From Mycolicibacterium peregrinum (GTDB lineage Bacteria; Actinomycetota; Actinomycetes; Mycobacteriales; Mycobacteriaceae): DNA of 64,000 bases. Of this stretch, positions 21,026-29,328 are shown one piece after another. A model generated the notes under the pieces. It ran no database searches and had not been told where the DNA came from. It worked only from the letters and a program-made list of their open reading frames with translations. Made by a program: the position numbers and the translations under genes. Every line of letters begins with the position of its first letter. The first letter of the stretch is position 1. Where the stretch lies: contig NZ_LQPP01000029.1 in assembly GCF_002102345.1 (NCBI RefSeq), forward strand, positions 62,001 to 126,000. The letters run 5' to 3'.

Positions 21026-21518
21026 GTGTGGGAGCTCCGGCCACCCGACGATCGCCGCCGTTGCGCTCCTGCCAGAGCTTGTAGACATCGACCGCGGAGT
21101 CGCGCGGTTCGTGGCGCATCGGCAGGCGCCGTTCATTCCACGGCTTGGTGAATTCATCGTAGAACGTGTTGATTTCGAAGTACTTTCGATCGTCGACGTA
21201 GTGTGGTTCGTAGGCGTCCCGGGTGGTCAGGAACACCACTTCGTCCGGCGAGCAGTAGTAGAGGGAGCCCAGGCGCATCGGGCAGGGCTGGGCCAGGACA
21301 TAGATCGTGGCGCCGGTGAGGTGCTCGGTGCCGAGCTTGGTGCACGCCTTGCGGATCGCGAGGATCTCCGCGTGTGCGGTGGGATCATGGGTCTGGGCAA
21401 CCAGGTTCGGGCTCTCGGCCAGGATTTCGCCGTCTTTGACGATGACGGTCGCGAACGGACGGCCGCCCTCGGTGACGTTCCGGCGTGCGATGTCGATGGT
21501 GTGTTGTGCGAAGTCCAT
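21009..21518 (-). CDS. Nucleoside/guanine deaminase-like protein with altered zinc site
   Basis: 169 residues of the cytidine-deaminase-like zinc hydrolase fold, closest in layout to guanine deaminase/tRNA-adenosine-type deaminases. The first half of the zinc site is intact (HAE at 49-51), but PCxxC reads PCPMR: residue 82 is Arg (codon CGC at 21275-21273) where a zinc-ligand Cys is required. A Cys at 89 is unlikely to substitute. The rest is well preserved and in frame, with an AGGAGG ribosome site, so it looks like a recent point lesion or an unusual variant. It lies 25 bases upstream of nothing else in its strand, next to cynS. Confidence 0.75.
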   Translation of the reverse strand: MDFAQHTIDIARRNVTEGGRPFATVIVKDGEILAESPNLVAQTHDPTAHAEILAIRKACTKLGTEHLTGATIYVLAQPCPMRLGSLYYCSPDEVVFLTTRDAYEPHYVDDRKYFEINTFYDEFTKPWNERRLPMRHEPRDSAVDVYKLWQERNGGDRRVAGAPTPTRPA

Positions 21519-21543
21519 GAGACCTCCTCGATATGGGATTCGA

Positions 21544-22011
21544 TCAAAAGGGTTTGGTGGGAAGGTATTTGCCGTCCAAGGTGATCACGGCGCGTTCCCC
21601 GCCCTCCGGATCGGCGACCTTGCGCACATCGAGCTTGAAGTTGATGGCACTGATGATGCCGTCGCCGAACTGTTCGTGAACCAATGCCTTGAGCGTCGTG
21701 CCGTAGACCTGGAGCATCTCGTAGAAGCGGTAGATCGTCGGGTCGGTGGGGACACCGCCGGGGATCGAACCGCGGGTCGGAATGGTCTGCAGCAGCATTG
21801 CCGCGTCGTCGTCGAGACCCAGTAGTGCGGTAACCGCGACGGCCGACTTGGCAGGCAGCGCGTGCTGACCGAGGACGGCAGCGGTCACGAATGCCGTTGA
21901 GAGCTCGGCAGCGTCGGCGATCTGCTGCCAGGTGAGATCCTTGCGGGTCTTGGCCTCGACCGCTGCGATGGCCAGGGCCTGGCGGGCGGTCGCGTCGAAC
22001 TGCGCGTGCAT
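21544..22011 (-). CDS. cynS: Cyanate hydratase (cyanase)
   Basis: Decomposes cyanate with bicarbonate to ammonia and carbon dioxide. 155 residues, the usual size. N-terminal helical domain ([17 protein letters not shown]) and C-terminal catalytic domain with Arg95 and Glu98 (TIYRFYEM) and Ser121 (FGDGIISAI), matching the known Arg96/Glu99/Ser122 of E. coli with a one-residue offset. GGAG lies about 10 bases before the ATG. It is 116 bases downstream of the cynR-like gene on the same strand and upstream of the deaminase gene, a small nitrogen-scavenging group. Confidence 0.95.
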   Translation of the reverse strand: MHAQFDATARQALAIAAVEAKTRKDLTWQQIADAAELSTAFVTAAVLGQHALPAKSAVAVTALLGLDDDAAMLLQTIPTRGSIPGGVPTDPTIYRFYEMLQVYGTTLKALVHEQFGDGIISAINFKLDVRKVADPEGGERAVITLDGKYLPTKPF

Positions 22012-22127
22012 GGGTTCACTCCATTCGATGGGAGCCGGACTTGGGCAACCGGCGGTATATCAACCACCCTGCGCGCGAATTTCCATAGCGTCCAATACTT
22101 ACTTTCCATCACAGCGATAGCTGGTGG
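22012..22127 (-). promoter_or_regulatory. cynS upstream region
   Basis: 116 bases between cynR and cynS. ATAGC occurs at 22085-22089 and 22117-22121, the latter forming an inverted repeat ATAGC-N5-GCTAT with 22127-22131 at the end of cynR. LysR-type regulators often bind such spaced repeats, so this may be the CynR site, but the match is short. Confidence 0.3.
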
Positions 22128-23018
22128 CTATGGCTTGTGGCGGCGGGAGTTGTGCACCGCGATCGCGCTGAACGCCCGCGCGGCCGCGGACTGATATCCC
22201 GCTGACCGGTGTAGGAGCACGACCTCTCGTGACGGGAGCGGGGGATCGGGCCGGATCGGATGAAGGTCGGCCTGCGTCTGCGTGATCGCGTCCGGCAATA
22301 CCGTGGCGAGAGTGCCGAGGCGCACGAACTCGATCAGCGCGCTGATGGAGTTTGCCTCGATCGCGATACGAGGCGTGACGTTCTGGGCGGCGAAGAACTC
22401 GTCGATGTAATTGCGCGTCGCGAAGTCTCGGCTGAGCAACGCCAACGGTTGGGTGGGCAGGTCCGCGATGGCGAACATCGTGGCACGCGGGTGGAGGGGA
22501 TGAGCGGCACCCACGACCAGGCTGAGGGTCTCGGTGAAGAGCGCCGATGCGGCTACCCCCGCAGCGTGGTGGCCGGCGAAGGCGATGCCCAGGTCGATAC
22601 GGTCGGCGAGTAGGTCGGCTTCGATCAGATCCTGAGTGGTCTCGATGACCGTGAGCGTGACACCGGGGTGCTCGGCGTGGAACTGGCGCACCAGCGGACC
22701 GATGAGATACGCGGTGATCGTCGGTGTCATCGCGATCCGCAGGTGGCCGCGGCTCAGGTCGTGTACGTCATGGACCGCCCGCTCGGCGGCGTCCAGATCC
22801 TGCAGGGCCAGTCGTCCGTGCAGGGCGTACGCCTCGCCGGCATCGGTGAGCCGGACGGTGCGCCCCGAGCGGTCGAGCAGGGGGACTCCCACTTCCCGTT
22901 CGAGCTGCTTGATCTGCTGCGACAAGGTGGGTTGCGACACATGCAGGGCCTCGGCGGCGCGGGTGAAGTTGCCGTGGTCGGCGACGGCGAGCAGGTACCG
23001 GAGGTGACGCAACTCCAT
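22128..23018 (-). CDS. cynR: LysR-type regulator, CynR-like
   Basis: 296 residues: LysR helix-turn-helix at the N-terminus (about 1-60, FTRAAEALHVSQPTLSQQIK), linker helix, and periplasmic-binding-protein-like effector domain from about 88. Its place directly upstream of cynS suggests a cyanate-responsive activator, but here both genes are on the same strand, not divergent as in E. coli. The symbol rests on context as well as on the LysR assignment. The region upstream of its ATG carries a perfect inverted repeat at 23075-23103. Confidence 0.75.
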   Translation of the reverse strand: MELRHLRYLLAVADHGNFTRAAEALHVSQPTLSQQIKQLEREVGVPLLDRSGRTVRLTDAGEAYALHGRLALQDLDAAERAVHDVHDLSRGHLRIAMTPTITAYLIGPLVRQFHAEHPGVTLTVIETTQDLIEADLLADRIDLGIAFAGHHAAGVAASALFTETLSLVVGAAHPLHPRATMFAIADLPTQPLALLSRDFATRNYIDEFFAAQNVTPRIAIEANSISALIEFVRLGTLATVLPDAITQTQADLHPIRPDPPLPSREVVLLHRSAGYQSAAARAFSAIAVHNSRRHKP

Positions 23019-23074
23019 CGGCCAAATGTATAGGCGGTGTCTATTGCCGCGATGAGAAATGCGTCTTGGACACT

Positions 23075-23103
23075 ATGGTTCCAACGAGGCAGGTTGGAAC
23101 CAT
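23075..23103. promoter_or_regulatory. Perfect 11-bp inverted repeat upstream of cynR and the ankyrin gene
   Basis: ATGGTTCCAAC (23075-23085), 7-base spacer, GTTGGAACCAT (23093-23103). It lies 57 bases upstream of cynR and about 50 bases before the preferred start of the divergent ankyrin gene, so it could be an operator for either. In RNA it would form an 11-bp hairpin; no T-run follows, so a terminator is less likely. Confidence 0.6.
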
Positions 23104-23151
23104 GCCCGATACTCCTGCGCCACTCCTGACATCGCGACCGTCGCCACCACG

Positions 23152-23745
23152 GTGGCGCCCGTGCCCGGCAGCGACCTGCTCACTGCGGCAACGAACAACA
23201 ACGCAGCGCGGGTACGCGAGCTGATCGGGCGCGGTGCCGACCCCGAGGCGCGCGACCAACGCGGACGCACCCCGCTCGTCGCGGCCACCAAGAACGGCGC
23301 CACCAATGCCGCGCGGGCACTGATCGAGGCCGGAGCCGACGTCAACGCGAAAGACGATCTGCAGGATTCGGCGTATCTGTACGCCGGCGCCGAGGGCCTC
23401 GACGACATCCTCGAACTGACGTTGTCTCACGGCGCCGACGTGCGCAGCGTCAACCGCTACGGCGGGACTGCCCTGATTCCCGCGAGTGAACACGGCCATG
23501 TGAGCACGGTGCGGCGATTGATCGCAGCCGGCGTCGACGTGAACCATGTCAACAAACCGCAATGGACAGCCATGCACGAGGCGATCGTGTACGGCGACGG
23601 ATCCGTCAAGTACCAGCAGGTGGTCCGTGCGCTGCTGGACGCCGGCGCCGATCAGTCGATTCGCGACGGCTCGGGCCGCACTGCGCTTGACAAAGCCGAG
23701 CGGCTCGGCCAGCTTCAGGTCGCCGCCATCCTGCGCTCGCGATGA
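23152..23745 (+). CDS. Ankyrin-repeat protein
   Basis: About 197 residues composed of five to six ankyrin repeats of 30-34 residues (recurrent AARVRELIGRGADPEARD, GRTPLVAA, ALIEAGADVNAKD, RRLIAAGVDVNHV, ALLDAGADQSIRD). Such proteins are protein-binding scaffolds; the partner is unknown. Start is uncertain: GTG 23152 fits the point where family similarity begins (PGSDLLTAA), GTG 23161 is possible, and an ATG at 23059 would translate through the perfect inverted repeat. 27 bases before the DoxX-like gene and probably co-transcribed. Confidence 0.75.
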   Translation: MAPVPGSDLLTAATNNNAARVRELIGRGADPEARDQRGRTPLVAATKNGATNAARALIEAGADVNAKDDLQDSAYLYAGAEGLDDILELTLSHGADVRSVNRYGGTALIPASEHGHVSTVRRLIAAGVDVNHVNKPQWTAMHEAIVYGDGSVKYQQVVRALLDAGADQSIRDGSGRTALDKAERLGQLQVAAILRSR

Positions 23746-23772
23746 AAACCCAAGAAACGGAGCACTTTCAGA

Positions 23773-24081
23773 ATGACCGTCCGCAATGTACTGATCTTGT
23801 TGGCCCGCGTGGGGCTCGGTGTCATCTTCGTGGCCCACGGGTGGCAGAAGTTCGTCACCAACGGGATCGCCGCGACCCAACAGGGCTTCGCACACACTGG
23901 CCACGGGCTGTTCGTCTCCAAGGGTGGGTTCGAGCTGGTGCTGGCCCTGGCGGCCCTGATGCTGCTGCTGATCGTCACCGGCGCCGGCCGATTCAGTGTC
24001 GGCGGTCTGCTCGGCGCCAGATTGCCGTGGAACCGAGGCATTTTCGCGAACCCGCAATCGCTCACTTCGGAGCCGTCATGA
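23773..24081 (+). CDS. DoxX-family membrane protein, internally shortened
   Basis: 102 residues, while DoxX proteins usually have 130-150 and four TM helices. The first helix block (LLARVGLGVIFVAHGWQKF) and last block (HGLFVSKGGFELVLALAALM, then GAGRFS) are normal, but they are joined at FAHT/GHG with the middle two helices missing, apparently an in-frame internal deletion. It would span the membrane only twice, so function is doubtful. Good context for translation (ACGGAGCA upstream, 4-base overlap with the next gene) suggests it is still expressed. Confidence 0.75.
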   Translation: MTVRNVLILLARVGLGVIFVAHGWQKFVTNGIAATQQGFAHTGHGLFVSKGGFELVLALAALMLLLIVTGAGRFSVGGLLGARLPWNRGIFANPQSLTSEPS

Positions 24082-25283
24082 CCGGCCCGGCGCTCGACGC
24101 GCTCGTCGACGTCACACTGCCTGACGGCCGTCGTGTCGATGTCACGCTGCGAGAGGGACGAATCGAGGCGATCGTCGATCATGTACAACCCGATTCGACG
24201 CCGGCGCGACCGGGCCGGCACGACGTCGACTGCGGCGGTGCCTTGCTGCTGCCCGCATTCGTCGACGGCCACTGCCATTTGGACAAGACGTTCTGGGGCG
24301 CTCCATGGCAGCCGCACGTCGCATCAGGGTCGTTGCGGGAACGCATTGCGCACGAACGTGAGCTGCGCGCCCGGATCGGGGTACCCGTCACGGTGCGTGC
24401 GACAGCGTTGGCCGAGCACATGGTGTCCCTGGGCACGGGGCATGTCAGATCGCACGTCGACATCGACCCCGATCTGAAGCTCGACGGGCTGCATCAGCTG
24501 CTCGAAGTCCGTGAATCGTTGCGCGACAAGCTGAGTATCCAACTGGTGGCGTTCCCGCAGAGCGGTGTCGTCACCGCCCCCGGCGTGCCCGACCTGCTCG
24601 ACGCGGCCTTGTCCGAGGGGGCCGATCTGATCGGCGGGCTCGATCCCGCCGGGTTCGACGGCGATGTCGACGGCCAGCTCGACGTGGTGTTCGGTTTGGC
24701 CGAACGGCACGGGGCAGGTATCGACATCCACCTCCACGATGGCGGCGAGCTCGGCACCCGGCAACTCCACGCGATCGCCGAGCGGACGAAAACCCTTGGG
24801 CTCGCGGGCAAAGTGACGGTCAGTCACGCGTATTGCCTGGGTCAGGTCGACGAGGCCTCGGTCGACCGGACCGCGACGGCACTGGCCGGCGCCGGGGTGT
24901 CGCTGATGACCAACGGACCGGCCGGGACCATGCCGCCGGTCCTACGGCTGCGTGAACACGGCGTGCTGGTGTTCGCCGGGTCGGACAACATCCGCGACGC
25001 CTGGTGGTCGTACGGCACGGGCGACATGCTCGAACGCGCCACGATCATCGGCCTCGAAGGCGGCCTGATGACCGACGATGAACTCGGGTATGCGGCGTCA
25101 CTGGTCACCGGGTCGGCAGCCGGCGCGCTCGGGCTCGCCGATTACGGCGTACAACCCGGCAACCGAGCTGACCTGGTGGTGATCGCCGCGGCAAACCCGG
25201 CCGAGGCGGTGGCCGGCCATCCCGAGCGGCTGCTGGTCCTGCACGATGGCCGGGTGGTGCGCCCGGCGGACCATCCGTCCTGA
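24078..25283 (+). CDS. Amidohydrolase, cytosine-deaminase-like
   Basis: 401 residues of the metal-dependent TIM-barrel amidohydrolase superfamily. FVDGHCHLDKTFWG at about 61-74 is the CodA/isocytosine-deaminase-type metal motif; later ligands are seen in IHLHDGG, VSHAYCLG and the catalytic Asp in FAGSDNIRDAWW. It probably deaminates or hydrolyses a pyrimidine- or triazine-like ring. The substrate is not determined. ATG 24078 overlaps the DoxX stop (ATGA). Its neighbours (deaminase, cyanase, CynR) support a role in gaining nitrogen from cyclic or cyano compounds. Confidence 0.85.
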   Translation: MTGPALDALVDVTLPDGRRVDVTLREGRIEAIVDHVQPDSTPARPGRHDVDCGGALLLPAFVDGHCHLDKTFWGAPWQPHVASGSLRERIAHERELRARIGVPVTVRATALAEHMVSLGTGHVRSHVDIDPDLKLDGLHQLLEVRESLRDKLSIQLVAFPQSGVVTAPGVPDLLDAALSEGADLIGGLDPAGFDGDVDGQLDVVFGLAERHGAGIDIHLHDGGELGTRQLHAIAERTKTLGLAGKVTVSHAYCLGQVDEASVDRTATALAGAGVSLMTNGPAGTMPPVLRLREHGVLVFAGSDNIRDAWWSYGTGDMLERATIIGLEGGLMTDDELGYAASLVTGSAAGALGLADYGVQPGNRADLVVIAAANPAEAVAGHPERLLVLHDGRVVRPADHPS

Positions 25284-25352
25284 CCTGACGCAGGCCCGGA
25301 AACTGCTCGACATGCCGACAATTCGAACGCCTGGTAAGGCAGGATCGTCAAC

Positions 25353-26453
25353 ATGGATCAGCTATGGGCTAACCGTGCGGCCAGCGCCGAAGCTGCGATC
25401 ACCCAGCGACACCTGACGAAGCTCTGGGGTCTGCCGGGTACCCAACTCGGAGTGGTGGCCTGGCCGGCGACCAAGAAGTACCGAAAGTTCGGAACCTGGC
25501 ATTACTGGTGGCAGGCGCATCTGCTGGACACCCTGGTCGACGCGCAGGTGCGTGATCCGCAGCCGGAGCGGAAAACCCGTATCGAGCGGCAGATCCGGGG
25601 CCACTGGATGCGCAACAATCTGTCCTGGACCAACAGTTACTACGACGACATGGCCTGGCTGGCATTGGCTCTCGAGCGGGCCGGTCGCCTGGTCGGGGTG
25701 GAAAAAGCCCATGCTCTCAGGAAGTTGTGCGCGCAGTTTGTGGATGCGTGGGTGCCCGAGGACGGCGGCGGCATCCCGTGGCGCAAGCAGGACCAGTTCT
25801 TCAATGCCCCGGCCAATGGTCCGGCGGGGATCTTCCTCGCCCGTTATGACGATCGACTGCGCCGGGCCCAGCAGATGGCGGACTGGATCGACGACACCCT
25901 GATCGATCCGGAGACCCATCTGGTGTTCGACGGCATCAAGGCCGGTTCGATGGTGCGTGCGCAGTACACCTACTGCCAGGGCGTGGTGCTCGGCCTGGAG
26001 GTCGAACTCGCGGTGCGGACCGGCGACACCCGGCACGCCGAACGGGTCCGGCGTCTGGTGACCGCGGTGGACAAGGAAATGGCCACAGACGGTGTGATCA
26101 AGGGAGCCGGCGGGGGTGACGGTGGCTTGTTCAACAGCATCCTGGCGCGGTATCTGGCGCTTGTGGCCACCATGTTGCCCGGGGACGACGCACAAGATCA
26201 GGCCGCGCGCGATACGGCCCGGTCGCTCGTGCTCAAGTCCGCACAGGCGGCATGGGACAATCGCCAGACCGTCGATGGGCTGCCGTTGTTCGGACCGTTC
26301 TGGGATCGCACCGCTGAGGTGCCCGGGGCCGAAGGTCAGGAAGCGCAGTTCGTCGACGGCGCGGTGAACGCATCGTCGATCCCGGAACGTGATCTGTCAG
26401 TTCAGGTTTCAGGGTGGATGTTGATGGAAGCAGCGCACACCCTGTCCGAGTAG
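25353..26453 (+). CDS. Glycoside hydrolase family 76 protein
   Basis: 366 residues forming the expected (alpha/alpha)6 barrel. The paired catalytic aspartates of GH76 (alpha-1,6-mannanases) are at 98-99 (SYYDDMAWLALAL). No signal peptide is visible, so it appears cytosolic, unusual for a polysaccharide hydrolase but shared with the M. tuberculosis homologue Rv0365c. A substrate among mannosylated cell-envelope precursors is plausible, not shown. It has its own 69-base upstream region and is followed by a GntR gene. Confidence 0.85.
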   Translation: MDQLWANRAASAEAAITQRHLTKLWGLPGTQLGVVAWPATKKYRKFGTWHYWWQAHLLDTLVDAQVRDPQPERKTRIERQIRGHWMRNNLSWTNSYYDDMAWLALALERAGRLVGVEKAHALRKLCAQFVDAWVPEDGGGIPWRKQDQFFNAPANGPAGIFLARYDDRLRRAQQMADWIDDTLIDPETHLVFDGIKAGSMVRAQYTYCQGVVLGLEVELAVRTGDTRHAERVRRLVTAVDKEMATDGVIKGAGGGDGGLFNSILARYLALVATMLPGDDAQDQAARDTARSLVLKSAQAAWDNRQTVDGLPLFGPFWDRTAEVPGAEGQEAQFVDGAVNASSIPERDLSVQVSGWMLMEAAHTLSE

Positions 26454-26488
26454 TCTCGCTCATCGAGATCTGCGCGCCATCGGGCAAT

Positions 26489-26499
26489 TTGTCAGACAA
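26489..26499. promoter_or_regulatory. FadR-type GntR operator
   Basis: TTGTCAGACAA, an 11-base perfect palindrome that fits the FadR-subfamily consensus TNGTNNNACNA, 35 bases before the start of a FadR-type GntR gene. Autoregulation is likely. The degenerate consensus alone would be weak; the full palindrome and position make it credible. Confidence 0.55.
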
Positions 26500-26533
26500 G
26501 AGGTGTGCGCACAGTGAAGTAGGTGAGTTGTAG

Positions 26534-27217
26534 ATGGAACGGGTCGCACGGACCTCCCTAGTCGACGTCGTCGTCGACAGATTGCGCGACGAGATTCGCA
26601 AGGGCAGTTGGCCGGTCGGGACCAAGATCCCCACCGAGGCGAAACTTGTTGAGGCACTGGGGGTGAGCCGCCCATCGATCCGCGAGGCGGTGCGGTCGCT
26701 CGTCCAGCTCGGCTTACTCGAATCCCGACAGGGGGACGGCACCTACGTGGTCGCCGAGGACGAGACGACAGTCGCGCTGCAGCGGGTGGTCGACACTGCC
26801 GATCGCGACGAGGTCCAGTTGGTGCGCCATACGCTCGAAGTGCTCGCCGCGCGTGAAGCTGCGACGAACCGCTCGGCGGCCGATATCGATGCGCTGCGCG
26901 TCGCCCTCCAGGGACGTCGGTCCGCGAAGGCCAGGGCTGACCTGGACGCGTTCATCGACCACGACGTCGCCTTCCACTTCGGTGTGGCCCGCGCGTCGCA
27001 CAACACGCTGCTGCTCGATTTCTACAGCTCTTTCGAAAATGCCATGCGGGACCCGGCTCACGGCGCGTTCTGCATGGGCGTTCCGGAGGATGCGCACCGG
27101 GATTTCCACAACGATCTGTTTCAGGCGATCCAGCGAGGCGACCACAGTGCGGCGACCCGTGCCGCGATCTATGGGCTCGACGTGCACGAACGCCATCTGC
27201 ACGCGGTCGGTAGCTGA
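26534..27217 (+). CDS. GntR regulator, FadR subfamily (FCD domain)
   Basis: 227 residues: winged helix-turn-helix about 8-75 (VGTKIPTEAKLVEALGVSRP, then SIREAVRSL and ESRQGDGTYV), followed by an all-helical FCD effector domain with metal-ligand positions (FIDHDVAFHFGVARAS, DFHNDLFQAI). Such regulators sense carboxylates or their metal complexes. Target genes are probably itself and perhaps the xdhC-like/LLM pair that starts 63 bases downstream. ATG start. Confidence 0.9.
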   Translation: MERVARTSLVDVVVDRLRDEIRKGSWPVGTKIPTEAKLVEALGVSRPSIREAVRSLVQLGLLESRQGDGTYVVAEDETTVALQRVVDTADRDEVQLVRHTLEVLAAREAATNRSAADIDALRVALQGRRSAKARADLDAFIDHDVAFHFGVARASHNTLLLDFYSSFENAMRDPAHGAFCMGVPEDAHRDFHNDLFQAIQRGDHSAATRAAIYGLDVHERHLHAVGS

Positions 27218-27280
27218 CTTGCGATCGGGACGAGCGACCCGAAACTGAGCATGTGCCCAGCCCGGGCTACGTTGGTCATC

Positions 27281-28432
27281 GTGAGAGACGTGCTCGCCGA
27301 TGCACTGTCGGTCTGGCGTGCCGGTGGCACCGTGGGCCTCGCGACGGTGGTCCGCACGTTCCGTTCCGCACCGCGGCCTGCCGGGGCGTCGATGGTGGTG
27401 GCCCCCGACGGCACGGTGACCGGTTCGGTATCCGGCGGCTGCGTCGAGGGCTCGGTGTACGAACTCGCCGGTGAGGTCGTCGCCGAGGGCGTCCCGGTGC
27501 TGCAGCGTTACGGAGTCAGCGACGACGACGCCTTTGCCGTGGGCCTGACCTGCGGCGGCATCCTCGATGTGTTCGTCGAGCCGGTGTCCAAGCGAACGTT
27601 CCCAGAACTGGAAGCTCTGGTCGACGACATCGAGGCCCATCGACCTGTCGCGACCGCGACGGTCATCGCACATCCCGATCCGGCATGGCTGGGCCGCCGG
27701 CTGGTCATCCGCACCGGCGAGGTCACCGGCACACTCGGCTCGACCCGCGCGGACAGCGCGATCACCGATGATGCGCGCGGTCTGCTCGACACCGGCCGCA
27801 GCACGGTGCTGACGTTCGGCCCCGACGGTGAGCGCCGCGGCGAGGGCATGGAGGTGTTCGTCGCGAGCTTCGCACCACCGCCGAGAATGCTGGTTTTCGG
27901 TGCCATCGACTTCGCGGCGGCCGTCGCCCGCCAGGGGTCACTGCTGGGCTACCACGTCACGGTGTGCGACGCGCGCCCCGTCTTCGCCACAGCGGCCCGC
28001 TTCCCGACCGCAGACGAGGTCGTCGTCGACTGGCCCAACCGGTATCTGGCCGCGCAGGCCGCCGCCGGCGCGATCGACGGCCGCACGGTCATCTGCCTGC
28101 TCACGCACGACCCGAAGTTCGACGTTCCGCTGCTCGAAGTGGCGCTGCGGCTGCCCGAGATCGGCTACATCGGTGCGATGGGCTCGCGGCGCACCCACGA
28201 CGACCGGATGGCCCGGCTGCGCGAAGTCGGTCTGACCGACCAAGAGCTCGCGAAGCTGTCGAGTCCGATCGGCCTGGATCTGGGCGCCAGGACGCCCGAA
28301 GAGACCGCGGTATCGATCGCGGCCGAGATCATCGCCCAGCGCTGGGGCGGCACCGGCACACCACTGGCGGACACTGGTGGCCGTATTCATCACGAACACA
28401 ACGAACCGAGTGAATTGAGGAGTGGTCAGTGA
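27281..28432 (+). CDS. XdhC/CoxI family protein
   Basis: 383 residues. N-terminal XdhC_CoxI domain (SVSGGCVEGSVYEL, and GLTCGGILDVFVEP with the conserved Cys) and a C-terminal Rossmann-like XdhC domain (RMLVFGAIDFAAAVARQG, MGSRRTHDDR, PIGLDLGARTPEE). XdhC proteins bind molybdenum cofactor and help insert it, sulfurated, into xanthine or CO dehydrogenases. No molybdenum hydroxylase gene is in the window, so the partner is elsewhere. GTG 27281 chosen because the family begins there. It overlaps the LLM gene by 4 bases. Confidence 0.85.
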   Translation: MRDVLADALSVWRAGGTVGLATVVRTFRSAPRPAGASMVVAPDGTVTGSVSGGCVEGSVYELAGEVVAEGVPVLQRYGVSDDDAFAVGLTCGGILDVFVEPVSKRTFPELEALVDDIEAHRPVATATVIAHPDPAWLGRRLVIRTGEVTGTLGSTRADSAITDDARGLLDTGRSTVLTFGPDGERRGEGMEVFVASFAPPPRMLVFGAIDFAAAVARQGSLLGYHVTVCDARPVFATAARFPTADEVVVDWPNRYLAAQAAAGAIDGRTVICLLTHDPKFDVPLLEVALRLPEIGYIGAMGSRRTHDDRMARLREVGLTDQELAKLSSPIGLDLGARTPEETAVSIAAEIIAQRWGGTGTPLADTGGRIHHEHNEPSELRSGQ

Positions 28433-29328
28433 CACGAGCCAAGATCGATTTCCCGAGCCGGATCGGTGTGTGGTGGGCCAGCGACACCTGGTCGATGCCG
28501 GACGCACAGCAGGTTGCACGGGACATCGAAGCTCTCGGCTTCGGTTCGTTGTTCCTTCCGGAGGTGGTCGGCAAGGAGGCTCTCACCCAGTCGGCGGCGT
28601 TCCTGGCCGCCACCGAACAACTCGTGGTGGGCACCGGTATCGCCAACATCCACGTCCGGGTGCCGTCGGCGGCAGAGTCGGGGGCACGCACACTCACGGC
28701 GCTCTACCCGGGCCGGTTCGTGCTCGGCCTCGGCGTCAGCCACGGACCGCTCGTCGAGCACGGACTGGGTGGCACCTACGCCAAGCCCCTCGCCACGATG
28801 CGCACCTACCTGGAGCGGATGGCCGCGGTGCCCGAGCAGATCGAACCGGGGGTCGGGCGCCCGCCCCGGCTGCTGGCCGCACTCGGCCCGAAGATGATCG
28901 AGTTGTCCGGCACCCACGCCGACGGTGCACACCCCTACCTGGTCACGCCCGAGCACACCGCGACGACGCGCGAACTCCTCGGCCCCGACCGCTGGGTGGT
29001 GTCCGAGCAGGCGGTCGCGATCGGTGGTGACGACGCCGACCAGCTGGCTCGGGCGCACAAGCACCTTGAGGTCTACAGCGGGCTGCCCAACTACCGAAAC
29101 TCGTGGCTGCGGCAGGGTTTCGACGAATCCGACCTGGTGCGGGGCGGCTCGGACCGGCTGGCGCGCGGACTCGTCGGCATGGGTTCGGCCGATCAGGCGG
29201 CGGTGGTGATCACCGCCCACCTGGATGCCGGCGCCGACCACGTCGTCGTTCAGGCGCTGGGGGAGAACCCGACGGCCGATCCGCGTCCGGCCCTGCGTGA
29301 ACTGGCCGCCGCGTTGGGCTTAGGTTAG
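28429..29328 (+). CDS. LLM class (F420-type) oxidoreductase
   Basis: 299 residues of the luciferase-like TIM barrel. Its N-terminus (SRIGVWWASDTWSMPDA) and LYPGRFVLGLGVSHGPLVE are typical of the mycobacterial F420-dependent subgroup; cofactor and substrate are inferred, not shown. GTG start overlapping the xdhC-like stop (GTGA) indicates coupling. Its stop interlocks by 4 bases with the stop of the convergent dedA-like gene. Confidence 0.85.
   Translation: MTRAKIDFPSRIGVWWASDTWSMPDAQQVARDIEALGFGSLFLPEVVGKEALTQSAAFLAATEQLVVGTGIANIHVRVPSAAESGARTLTALYPGRFVLGLGVSHGPLVEHGLGGTYAKPLATMRTYLERMAAVPEQIEPGVGRPPRLLAALGPKMIELSGTHADGAHPYLVTPEHTATTRELLGPDRWVVSEQAVAIGGDDADQLARAHKHLEVYSGLPNYRNSWLRQGFDESDLVRGGSDRLARGLVGMGSADQAAVVITAHLDAGADHVVVQALGENPTADPRPALRELAAALGLG

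Noticed and set aside
23102..23160. An ATG in the right arm of the inverted repeat as start of the ankyrin gene
   Set aside because: It is out of frame with the ankyrin repeats; a frameshift would have to be assumed and nothing else supports one.
25300..25340. TTCGAAC near 25324 as a LexA box upstream of the GH76 gene
   Set aside because: Only the left half matches; the required GTTCGA four bases on is absent.
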